A stretch of DNA of 64,000 bases from Meloidogyne chitwoodi (Eukaryota; Nematoda; Chromadorea; Rhabditida; Meloidogynidae). Below, in pieces: positions 1-18,154 of this stretch. The notes below the pieces were generated by a model. That model did not search any database. It was not told the DNA's origin and saw nothing but the letters and a program-made list of their open reading frames with translations. Numbering within the stretch: the stretch's first letter is position 1; each line of letters starts with the position of its first letter. Both the position numbers and the translations under genes were made by a program. Location: NCBI GenBank assembly GCA_015183035.1, contig JACZZP010000004.1, positions 1,364,001 to 1,428,000 of the forward strand. The letters are read 5' to 3'.

Positions 1-262
1 CTCTGCGAAACCACCGTATTTGCTATGTAATTTGGGTAGTGGTTAGGCAGCAAAATACGAAAACTCTAAAAATAATACTTAAAATACGAGTTTTTGGCAA
101 TGTCTGAGCTTTAGGATTGATAAGAATTATATCCGGTGTCTTGCAACAAAAAAAAGGAAGAAATTTCTTGAATATACGGTTATAATCAGGTAGTTAAATA
201 AATATTTCACTGTCTAAATTATCGCTGCCTAAATTACCTGCCACGGTTAATATTTTTTAAAG
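1..262. other. Upstream/intronic sequence of the golgin gene
   Basis: No gene is visible here. The first recognisable golgin exon begins at 263 after an AG acceptor, so the initiator exon lies outside the window or is too short to recognise in this stretch. Confidence 0.5.
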
Positions 263-3200
263 CTTGAATCATTTACAAAAGAAGATTTGATCAAATTGGT
301 GAAGAAGCAATTAATAAATCAAAAGGAACTTAAAAAACAATTGGAAGCCAGTAAAAACGAGGTTTTTGTTTAGTATTTGTTTAATTTTTTGAAGTTTATT
401 TTTGTTCATTTTTTGCTATGAATTTATCATGATTTAGTTTTCTACTTGTAAATATTAAAAAAAAGCTCGAGTGTGACACAAAATATTATAAATGCCTTAT
501 TCAAAAATTTTAAGATGATAAAAATGCCTCGATTTTTTTAATCATTCTTTTATAATTCTTAGTTTTTTTATTTCTATGCTAATAGCAGAAAATTATAATA
601 TATATTTTATAAACATTTTAGTGTGATGTTAAAGCCAATCATGTCAAAGAATTGACTTCAAAAATCTCTAACTTTGAAGGAAAAGAAGATGGAACATCAA
701 TGCTTTTAGTTGAATTGGTAGATTATAAAAATGCTAGCATTATTATTAAAAAGGAATTGCAAGACTGCAAAGAAAAATTGACAGAAAAGGAAGTGATAAT
801 TGAGGTTAGCTTATATCAAGTAGTATTATAGATAATTTGATTTTTGAATCGGAAAATTAAAAAAATGGAGGCGGAATGGAAAAAGTAAAAAATCTGTAAA
901 TTTGGATTTTCTATTGAGTAAAGGAAAAGTATTTTAACCTTTAACTTTTTTATTTATTTTAGGAACTTTCGCAGTGTATTGCAAATTTACAAGAAGAGAA
1001 GGCTGAAACAAATGAGCAACTTCGTCAAAAAAGTGTTGAATCATCTGAATTGAAGAAATCAATCGCCGAAAAATCACATTTAATTGCAGAAAATTCAAAA
1101 GAGATTTCTTTATTACTTGCCCAATTAAATGATTCTAGACAACAAATGCAACAGGAAATTAATTTTTTAAATGAATCTTTAATGGCAAAATCTGTTGAAT
1201 TAAAATCTGAACAGAGAACAAATTTAGCTAGATCTTCAGAAGTGAAAAGATTAAAATGTGAGAATGATACTTTAGAGGCTAGAATAAAAAGTGTTGAGGA
1301 AGAATTTAGGAATTATAAAGTATGTTTTAAAATATTTTAGATTTTATGCATAAGAACTTAATTTTTTGATGGCAATTGGAGCTGAACTTTTGATGAATTT
1401 TTAAAATTGAAATGATAACTTAACATTTTAGGAACGAGCTGAATTTGTATTTAAATCTTCTAAGGCTTCTGATCTTTCTAATACTAACGATTCCTCTCTT
1501 ACATCTCAAATGATTGTTATCTCAGAAGCCAACAATGAAGCGCTTGATGGTGAAATTGGTCAATTACTTGAATTGCTTAAGCAGAGAAATGCTTTTATTT
1601 CACAATTAAGGTTTTATATGTTTTCATATTTTTAGAGTTTAAACATGTACATTACTATTCTTATTAGAAAATCATATTTTGGTACTTTTGAAGAACGGAA
1701 GACCCTTTCTGCGGACTTTTTTCGCGGACTTTCTATTATATAATTTTTAGTATATATTATTTAATTTTTGCCTTAAGGCAAATAAAAGGAGTTAATAGAC
1801 TAACAAAAAGGTTTAAATGTTTCTGACCTAGTCATTTACATTTTTGTTAATCGATTATTTAGAAAAATGATTCAAACTTCAAAATTTTACTTTGTCATTA
1901 CAATTATACAACAAGATCAGCTTACCAGAAGAGGAAGTTCAACACTGGTTGGTAGATCTTAAATTGCTTCATCAACGTAGAACCTGTGATTGTGGGAGGG
2001 AAATGCGTCAGTAAAAAAAAGATAAATGTTCAACATGGAGTTGTTATGCAAAAACATGTAGAAAACAAAAAGGATGCTAGTTGGAACATTTTTTCAAAGA
2101 AGTAAGATGTTTGGAACTGCGGAAACAACACTTGAGAGCTACATTCATGAATTTGTTGGAGGCAACTTTTTAAAGGACCAGATTGTTTTTTCATTTAATC
2201 TCACAAATTGTCAATCATGATTCTTATTTGTGTGAATAAAATCTCCTTAAGGCAAAAATCAAATAATATATACTAATAAATTATATAATAGATAAGTCCA
2301 CAAAAAAAGTCCTCAGAAAGGGCCTCCTATTCTTCAAAAGTACCCATATTTTTATTCGAAATTTATTACAATTTAACTTTCTAATTTTATACTTTCAGAA
2401 CAAAGTGCTCTTTTTTGGAAGAAGAGATTAAAAGTAGCCAAGAATACTCCAAGACTTTATTGGATGAATTAAATGCTCTTCATGATTCAATTTCACAAAT
2501 TCGTCGCCAATCACATTTAGAACGTCAAAAAATTGTTGGAGAATTTGAACATAAATTTAAAAAAGAAGAAATACTTCGAATTACTTTAGAAAATGAAATA
2601 AAGAAAATTAATGAAAGAGAAGGTGTTGCAATCAAAAATTTCAAAGAATTAAAGTTGGAATATGAACGTTTGGAAAATGAATTAGAAGAAACGAAAACAA
2701 AGGTTATTTTTCATTTTATTTTTTTAATTTAAATAATATTTTTTATAATTTTTATTTTTTATAGATTTTGTTAATTAATGATAAAAAACATGTTACACCA
2801 ACAAATTCACCTACGCCTCCACAAAATTTGATTCAAAAACAACAAAGAAAAACTTCATTTTCTGCGAAAAAGAAGAACAATCAACAACAAAGACAAACTC
2901 CAAAACCTTTAAAATTAATAACAAAAATTCCTCAAGATTTGTCTCAGAATCAACGTTCAAGTTTTGAAGATGATTTTATTAATAGAAATGTTACGATGGT
3001 TGATGATGAAGCTGCAACTATGAATAGTGAAAGCTTAGCTGATTCACTTGATGATTTACAATCAATGTTAAGGGAGGCTGAAATTGAACCAACTGGGTTT
3101 TTTTTTTAATTTTTCAAATTTATCAAAATTTTGGCCCTATATCGAAGGAATGCCGGCATCCAATTTTTTCTATATTCTTAAAAAATGGGTAATTATTTTA

Positions 3201-5146
3201 TTTTTCTCTCTATTTTTGATTTTTGTCTTGAGGCTATAGACGCGAAATGATTAATTTTTTATATATTTTTTTTATTTAATTTCTTTGTGATCGTTTACTC
3301 ATTAAAAAAAATTAAAAAATTAATAAAATGGCTCCACAAAAAAAACAAAAATTGTTGAACATGATGAGGTAATTGGTTTTTAATACGCTGAAAATCCTAT
3401 TTCATAGTTTTCGCCTGACTTTGACTTATAACTCTTCATTGGGGGGAGTAAGCTTTTTTGAGGGTAAAAATTCGGTACTTTTCCCTTATGTGTCAGGAGT
3501 TTTGCGTACATTTTTTGCGGATTATTTTGATTGATTCCTCCTTTATTTATTGCCTCTCTAATCTGTTACTTATTCTCATAAACTCTTTAAATAGTTTTTC
3601 CTCTTTAATTATAGATCGATTATAAAAATGAAAATTTGGGATTTGCCAACAACTGAGGAAGGTGCCATAGAATTTTTTCAGGATCGTGGACTTCTCCATA
3701 AATCCCGGACATGTCGAAATGGGTACTGGGAATTGGAGTGATTTATTTTTTATAATTTCTTTATATATAGTTATAAAATAATCCGCAAAAAATGTACGCA
3801 AAACTCCTGACATATAAGGGAAAAGTACCAAAAATTCAATATGAGTATGATAGCTCATTCGAAAGAGCTCTTCGTGACCTATCGAATGAGACCAAAATCG
3901 TCTTGATTGAACGATTTTAAACAAAAGTTATAAGGATCGAAAGTTTGCTGGAAACACGCCAAACTTGGACCTATTGGGAGTGTTTTATGACTTCTTCATT
4001 TGGGAGCCCATCTCTGGTTGGCTTTTGGTACGTGCGTTAATCTACGGCGCAATATAGAACAAGCACATCTTTAACTGATTCATATATGTTGGAAGCACTT
4101 TTTCGCCAAAATTCACGAGCTAGAGGGGAATCTATTTCATCAGCTTTTTTTAAAAAATTAAAAGAAAAATATTGCCTTTAATTTACTATTTTTTGCATAA
4201 AAATTAATCATTTCGCGTCTATAGCCTCAAGACAAAAATCAAAAATAGAGAGAAAAATAAAATAATTACCCATTTTTTAAGAATATAGAAAAAATTGGAT
4301 GCCGGCATTCCTTCGATATAGAGCCAAAATTTTCTTACTATTTTTTTATTTTAATCTCTATGATGGAATTTTTATATGTTTATATTTATAAAAAAATATT
4401 CATTAACAAATGCTTTCTTAGGCTCAACTAGACCATGTTTAATAAAAAGCATTTTTTAATTAGTTTATTATTTATTTTTTCTTTTTATGTTTTTTTAATA
4501 TTAAAAAATTTTTTTAAGTGAAATTCCTTCATTTAACGTTGCCGAATTACCTTCAGATGCTTTATTGTTGAATAGTGATGATTTACAACGAACATATTAT
4601 AGTTATGAGGAATATAATAATCTTATGCAGCAACTTAATTCTTGTAGAGAACTTTTAAGTGAATCTGAAGGTTCAACTTTTTAAATTTTTGGAATACTTA
4701 AATATTTTTTAGAAATTAATATTCGCGTAAGTGAGCAAAACAATCTTCTTAAGGAAGAAATCCGTCGTTTTGAACGAAATCAACATAGAGCAAAACAATT
4801 AGAAAATGAAGTTTGCTCTGAGTATTTTAAAAATATTGGTCATTTTTTTAAATAAATAATAGGTATACAAAAAATCTGAACAATTAATTGATGAAATAGA
4901 TAAGGATTCATAAAAAATCATATCTTTTTTATAGTGCTCAAATTTTTGACACCACCTCGAGTTTTCGATGAACGTACGCAGTTATTGCCTGTTTTGCAAA
5001 CGATTTTACGCTTGGATGAAAAGGAAATTGAATTGGTCCGGACAAATATTACAGCTCAATCCTTTTCAACCTCTTCACAAGGAAGTGCTGGTGATAATCA
5101 AAAGGGAGAAGGAACAAGTTTTGCTGGTTGGCTTGGATGGAGTTAA
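263..5146 (+). CDS. GCC2: GRIP-domain golgin, GCC2/GCC185-like (5' partial)
   Basis: A trans-Golgi tethering protein: in this family a long coiled coil captures endosome-derived vesicles and the C-terminal GRIP domain binds Arl1/Rab GTPases on the membrane. Visible exons: 263-361, 622-804, 963-1319, 1432-1610, 2399-2702, 2765-3096, 4519-4670, 4713-4838, 4935-5146, all phase-consistent, giving 647 residues. The first exon carries LESFTKEDLIKLVKKQ, which matches the N-terminal motif of GCC2. The middle is Glu/Lys/Gln-rich heptad coiled coil. The last three exons give NLLKEEIRRFERNQ, then SEYFKNIVLKFLTP and LLPVLQTILRLDEKE, the GRIP domain, ending GWLGWS. The start codon is not seen. Two introns hold transposons (1681-2344 and 3133-4325). 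Vertebrate GCC2 is much longer, so the coiled coil is short here. Assignment to GCC2 rather than GCC1 rests on the N-terminal motif and the ending. Confidence 0.9.
1681..2344. mobile_element. Merlin-like element E1 with transposase zinc-ribbon remnant
   Basis: Terminal inverted repeats of about 100 bp start GGTACTTTTGAAGAA and end in the complement. An exact 8-bp target duplication, catatttt, lies at 1673-1680 and 2345-2352. The interior (about 1941-2125, + strand, frame-broken by stops) encodes RRTCDCGREMRQ, then WSCYAKTCRKQKGC and a following FF pair. This is the CxC...WxC...C zinc ribbon seen at the N-terminus of Merlin/IS1016 (ISXO2-like) transposases. The DDE part is absent, so the element is non-autonomous. 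It sits in a golgin intron. Confidence 0.8.
3133..4325. mobile_element. Merlin-like foldback element E2
   Basis: Inverted repeats of about 150 bp begin GGCCCTATATCGAAGG. The 8-bp duplication aaaatttt flanks both ends (3125-3132 and 4326-4333); because it is palindromic it could also be read as part of the repeat. A second, inner inverted repeat pairs about 3460-3535 with 3775-3850. The right half (about 3835-4060) is a copy of the core module also found near 19.2 kb and 34.9 kb. No transposase is seen. It sits in a golgin intron. Confidence 0.75.
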
Positions 5147-5696
5147 TATATATTTAATTTTTTATTGTGTGGGAGAGTCTGGAGCCTCAATATATTTTTC
5201 AATTAGATTGTAAAAAATGTTTAATGCTAATTAAGAGTGCTGTCACGGAAATTTCTAAAGAATTTATTTTATCTAGATTAAAAAATTTTATTTCTATTTT
5301 AATAATTTTCAAGGTGTTATCGGGTTATAATATTTTGTTAAATAATCAGAAACATAAACAAATTTGTAAAAAACTTTAATTTATTTTCTTTCAACATTTT
5401 TATATGATGCGGTGCTCGCTTTTTTCAAAAAATCTTACAATTAATTAGTTTTATTCCACTTTGTTCTTGAAAATATAATTATAGGAAACCATAGTTATAA
5501 AAAAATTTTTAATGATTGGACATTTATCATACATTTTCTTTAATTTTTTCGGTGAATAAATTTTTTTTGATATTTACATATGTGATTTAAATTTTCATCG
5601 CTCATTGATTTTATCTATTTAATATATATTTACTTTAACAGAAATTAATTTATTTTTCTATTAACATTTTTTATTAAGCTTATTTTTTAGTTAAAA
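5147..5696. other. Intergenic, golgin to NOP56
   Basis: AT-rich spacer of 550 bp between two same-strand genes. The only signal is TATTTTTTAG ending at 5690, seven bases before the NOP56 start codon. It looks like a trans-splice acceptor and would fit an operon-like pair. Confidence 0.5.
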
Positions 5697-8578
5697 ATGT
5701 CAACCGCAGAAGCACCAAATTATGTTTTGTATGAACACGCTGTTGGTTATACTTTGCTTAAAGTAAAGGAATTTGAAGATATTGGACAAATACTTCCTGA
5801 GGTTCATTTTATTAATATTTATGAGATTATAAATTTAAATGTTTAAACTGATATTAAGATTTTAAAATTTAATTCCTACAATTAGGTTCAACAATCAATG
5901 ACTGATCCTCAACGCTTCAATGGCATAGTTCAGGTTCATGCGTTCGAACCTTTTAAGAATACTGAGGCCGCTTTGGAAAATGCGAACAAATTAGCTGAAG
6001 GTTTTTAATTTTGCATTATTTTCAAATTTTTATTTTATCAGTTTCTCTTTTTTCCGGTCATTTCTCTGCACTTTTTTTAAAATTAATATTATTTAACGAA
6101 AGAAATTCAGAATTTATCTTTTTTGCCTTGTGTAATACAATATTGTTCATTTATTCACTTCAGCCTTAATATATTCAATCTTCTATTTTCAGGTCAGGTT
6201 CATCCTGATTTGCTTAACTTTTTGGAGGCATTTTTGCCCAAAAAGAAGAAGAAAGTTCTCCTTGGTGTAGCTGATAGTCGTCTATCGGTTTCAATTTCTG
6301 AAGCTTTTCAATCCGCTCTCCGATGTACGTTTGCTATTGTTGTTCAAGAAATTTTGAGAGGAGTTCGTACGCATTTTCATTTGTTGGCTAAAGATCTGCC
6401 TCATGCATCTTTGAATAAAGCACAACTTTCTTTAGGACATAGCTATTCGCGTGCTAAGGTTTTTTGCATTTTATTCTTTTAAATTAAATTATTATAATTC
6501 GATCAAAAACGTTAAAATATTTTCAGTATAAAACTTTTTTGCTACACACTAAGTGAAAGAATTTAGGTTAAATTTGACGTCCATCGTGTTGATAATATGG
6601 TTATTCAATCAATTGCTCTTTTGGATCAATTGGATAAAGATATAAATCTTTTTGGAATGCGTATAAAAGAATGGTATGCATACCATTTTCCAGAGCTTAT
6701 AAGATTAGTACCTGACCTTTACAAATATGTCAAATGTGCTTCTGCTATTATGGATAGAGAAAAGATTGATATTAATGTTGAGGAGAAAATTAAAGGTTTT
6801 TTAATCGTTTAATTTAAATATTTTTATTTTAAACATAAATTTTTATTTCAGAAATTCTTTGTGATGATAATAAAGCTGTTGAAATTCTCGAAGCAGCACG
6901 TACTTCTATGGGAATGGAAATTGCTCCTATGGATTTAATCAATATAGATGCTTTTGCAAAACGTGTTGCTGCATTGGCTGAGTATAGACAACGTTTGCAT
7001 GAATATATTAAGGTTTATTATTCGTATCTTTTAACTTTGAAAAACTAGCTGTTATCTAAATATTTTATTTTTTTAAGAATCGGATGGATAGTTGCGCTCC
7101 TTCCTTATCTGCATTGATTGGAGAACAAGTATTTTTTATATAATTTATAATATATACATATCAGTGTTTTCGTGACCGGGTTTTTGGGCGTGAATGACCG
7201 GAAATGACCGCAAACGCATGGTCAGCACATGGTCATTGGGTTTTCTTGCTTTTCAAAACACAAGAAGTTGCCCACGTATTCTTATGGTCATTTGCAGTTC
7301 CTGTGCTTCGTGACCAGTTTTGGGACCGAGTTTTGGGGTGTTTATGGCCAGAAATGACCGAAAAAATACGGTAGTTGCGTGATCATTGCGTTTTCTAAAC
7401 GCAAACAAGGGGTCGTGCATGATCGCATGACGTTTTCAAAACGCCAAAACGAAAAGAAGAGAAGACTCCCTCAAAATTATTTGCGGTCATTTTCGGTCAT
7501 GTCGGTTGTGCATGCCCCAAAACCCGGTCATTTCCGGTCATGCACGCCCGAAAACCCGGTCACGAAAACACTGATACATATATTTAAATTAAAGGTTGGT
7601 GCACGATTGATATCGCGTGCTGGTAGTTTAACTAATTTGGCAAAATATCCAGCATCGACTATTCAAATTTTGGGAGCAGAAAAGGCACTCTTTCGTGCTT
7701 TGAAGTCTAAAAGTTTGTTTAAAATAATTTTTTAAAGATTTTAATCTTTTATCTTTAATTAATAATGCACATTTTAACTTTCTAATTTAATAATTTTTCA
7801 AAAAATAGCAAATACTCCAAAATATGGTCTTATTTTTCACTCCACATTCATTGGACGTGCTCCAGCTAAACATAAAGGAAGAATAAGTCGATTTTTGGCT
7901 AATAAATGCGCGATTGCTTCTCGAATTGACAGTTTTTCTGATTTGCCTGTTTCAACATTTGGAGAGCTGCTTCGACAACAGGTTTTCTACTCTTATACAT
8001 AATTTTTTGTTAAACTGTTCAAAGAGTAAATTATTGTTCAATAGATAAAAATTCATTTTAGTTTTTTTAAATTTCCTTTAAGGTCTTCCTCTGATTTATT
8101 TTTACTATCCTTTTTTAAATTTTTTAAAACAAATACATATGTTCTCATAGGGTTATTATGTTTTAACATTCATATAAAATTAAATATATTTTTAATTTAA
8201 AAAGGTTGAGGACCGCCTCACATATTACGATACAGGAACAGCTCCAAAAAAGAATATCGATGTGATGCATGAAGCAATGGAAAAGGCCATTGAGGAGAAG
8301 ACAAAGGTAATTTGATTTAACGTAAAAACCTATGCGGGAGGGATCAGGACCACAAAAAGCTATATTGAGATCCCTCGCCGATTTCTACTCTAACTTAAAT
8401 AATTTTTGCTTTAAAGGTCGAAAAAATGCGCAAAAAAGAAAGGAAACGTTTAAGACGCGAAAGAGCAGCAGCCGATGAAACAATTCAAGGTGAGGATGTA
8501 GAAGATAAAATTGAAGAAGATATTCCTCCTATTAAGAAAATTAAAAAAGAGAAAAAGGCTAAGAAAATTTCGGAATGA
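5697..8578 (+). CDS. NOP56: NOP56, box C/D snoRNP core protein
   Basis: With NOP58, fibrillarin and 15.5K/SNU13 this protein forms box C/D snoRNPs that direct 2'-O-methylation of rRNA in the nucleolus. Exons: 5697-5801, 5886-6000, 6193-6458, 6567-6795, 6852-7012, 7078-7128, 7595-7712, 7809-7981, 8205-8306, 8417-8578, giving 493 residues with consistent phases. The N-terminal domain ([17 protein letters not shown]) is followed by the coiled-coil/Nop core with [74 protein letters not shown] and [17 protein letters not shown]. The lysine-rich tail ends [11 protein letters not shown]. The short KKE/D tail resembles NOP56 rather than NOP58. The start is set by the family N-terminus and by an adjacent splice-acceptor-like TTTTTTAG. 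One intron carries a mariner-like MITE and the last carries a small hairpin. Confidence 0.97.
7161..7574. mobile_element. Mariner-type MITE, TCAGTGTTTT termini
   Basis: The ends form an inverted repeat beginning TCAGTGTTTTCGTGACCGGG, with TA on both sides (7159-7160 and 7575-7576), as expected of Tc1/mariner-type insertion. The interior repeats GACCGGAAATGACCG-like units in both directions and no transposase is present. It lies in intron 6 of NOP56. Related ends occur at 37673-37786 and within 39600-39990. Confidence 0.7.
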
Positions 8579-8750
8579 ATATTTTTTCTATTAAAATTTT
8601 GTTGCTTTTGTTATTTAATTTGTTTTTGAAATTTAAATAAAGTTAATTTTTGGATATATTTTCTAAAATTTTTTTAGTTTCTTTTAAGATATTTTTTTAT
8701 TAATTATATTTTATTCAAATATTAAATATATTTATTTATCAAATAATTTG

Positions 8751-9477
8751 TTAAATAGGTAAATGTCCATCCTGCATTGTTCGGTTTCCTTTAAAATCCC
8801 ATTGAAAGAGTATAAAGACGATAGCAATGCAAACCTAAAAGTTAAAATTTAAATTATTCTTTTTAATAAAAAATTAATTTTTTTGAATAATTTAAGATTA
8901 TTTTAACAAAAACAAACCACAACAATTATCATCCAAATTCCCCAAATATTATATTGAATCATAAACCAAAGTAGCAAAATAATAGCTATGAGAAAAAGCA
9001 AAGCTGCAATTAAATTATAAAGTTGCTCCTAAAATTAAAAAAAATCTTTATTCAAAAAATAACAAACAGTTTTATGAAAGCGAATGCTGAAAAGACTGAG
9101 TAGAAAAATTACAATGTTAACAACAACCACAATAAAATTAAGACCGCTTACATATCCAAGTCTACCTTCTCCAAAACAGCTTGTACCACCATACCTTTTT
9201 ATTAATTATTTTAAAATAAATGGTCATATATTATTTTTATTTATTTAAAGGAAATATTATTAATTTTTTAAATTTATTTTCATTATTTAAATAATTCTTT
9301 TTTAAAAAAAAATAAAATAATAATGATTTACAATTAAAAAAATTTATTTATTAAATAAACTAACCAATTAGAGCAAAGAACAGAGCAAACAACTAAACCC
9401 AAAATAATTTGAACAATTTTAGTTATTCCTCTATTTGAGGAAATATAATCAGGATGAAAGTGAAATCCTTCTCCCAT
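8751..9477 (-). CDS. Small four-helix membrane protein, MARVEL-like
   Basis: Read on the minus strand from ATG at 9477 to TAA at 8751 in four exons (9365-9477, 9068-9194, 8918-9028, 8751-8834), giving 144 residues. Four hydrophobic segments are visible: KIVQIILGLVVCSVL, LNFIVVVVNIVIFLL, LIAALLFLIAIILLLWF and MIIVVVCIAIVFILF. There is a glycine-rich loop with two cysteines after the first segment. Short cytoplasmic ends and a loop rich in G and C are typical of MARVEL-domain tetraspanners such as the CMTM, synaptophysin and occludin groups. No orthologue is identified. It converges tail to tail with NOP56 across 172 bp. Family membership is inference; four membrane segments are seen directly. 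Confidence 0.75.
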
Positions 9478-10035
9478 TGTTTTTGTTTGTAATAAAAATG
9501 GATTAATAAGTAAATAAAAATTACTACAAATTGTTTAAATGTATCTATATAATTAAATTATTAAAATATATATTTAAAATAATTTTTATTATAATTTATT
9601 AATTGAAGATTTAATGTAAATAAAAAGATTATTTAAATATTAGTGTAAGAATAACTATTAAAAAATGATTAGCATAAAAATATTTCAAAATATTTACAAA
9701 AATAAATTATATCCTAATAATCAATATAGGTATATATTTTTATAAAAATTCAAAAAATAATTATCTTTATATCAAGATATCAAATTTTAAGAATAAAAAA
9801 AACAAGGCGAAACTCATCAAAAAATAATTTATTGGTACAACGGTTAAAAAATGAATAAAATTTTAAATAATATTTACTGCCTCATTAACATTATCAGTTT
9901 ATAAATTATTTAATAAATAAATAAATAAATGACATTAAAAAAGATAAAAATAAATTGATAAGAAATATATAAAAAGTAAATAAAAATAATATATTTATGG
10001 ATAATTGAGTAAAAATAAATTAAAATTAATTTTAT
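9478..10035. other. AT-rich intergenic
   Basis: This 558-bp spacer lies between two minus-strand genes, upstream of the MARVEL-like gene. It holds only low-complexity A/T runs; I see no further gene or element. Confidence 0.5.
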
Positions 10036-17406
<7,371 letters not shown>

Positions 17407-18154
17407 TCTTAAAGTAAATAAAATATTTTTTTGAGTAAATTCGAGACGTTAATAAAATAGGTAAATAAATATTAAAAATTAATTTTACAAAAAAAAAAGA
17501 GAAAAATTTAAATTAAAAAAATATTTGACTAACGAGATCTTTTTGATATTTTTAAAATTAGAAAAGGTACTTAATATTCCTTGTTAATTAAGAATAAAGA
17601 CATTTAATATTTATGTATTATATTTACAGTATATTGTAAAAAATACGTATTTCTGATAGAATATTAAATAATTTACAAATTATTTTTATTAAAAATGATT
17701 AATAAATCATCAATAAATTAAATGAATACATTAAAATTATTTGGGAATGTTGCCTAATGCTGAAAAATTAATAATTCGGTCAAATATTAAGGAGAACTAT
17801 TTTTTATCTTTAAATATTTAAAATAAAGCTATTTAATATATTGATCATTATGGAAATATTATTTTCATAGGGTTCGGGGCAAACCACCTTCTTACTAAAT
17901 TACCTTCCAAACATTAGAGTATAAGTCAATAGGCAGTTTCTCTTAGCACAAACTGTAATCTATTGATTGAAATTTACTCTAATGTGTGGAAGGTAATTTA
18001 GTAAGAAGGTGGTTTGCCCCGACACGTTTTTATCTTTAGTTTGAAAAGAGTAAAAAAGAAGGAGAGTGGTTAGAGAACAAGATAAAAAAGAAATAGTCCA
18101 ATTTTGATGTTTAATCGAATTTTTCATGTTCTTTCTTAATTTTTAGATTTTTAA
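17407..18154. other. Divergent intergenic region, GH31 and UBE2J1
   Basis: The two genes are transcribed away from each other, so both promoters should lie here. Apart from the foldback at 17876-18020 it is plain AT-rich DNA. ATTTTTAG shortly before the UBE2J1 ATG could serve as a trans-splice acceptor. Confidence 0.45.
17876..18020. mobile_element. Small foldback MITE, GGGGCAAACC termini
   Basis: A 145-bp element with about 46-bp inverted repeats (GGGGCAAACCACCTTCTTAC and complement) around a short unpaired centre. No convincing target duplication is found, so the superfamily is not assigned. It lies between two divergent genes. Confidence 0.65.
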
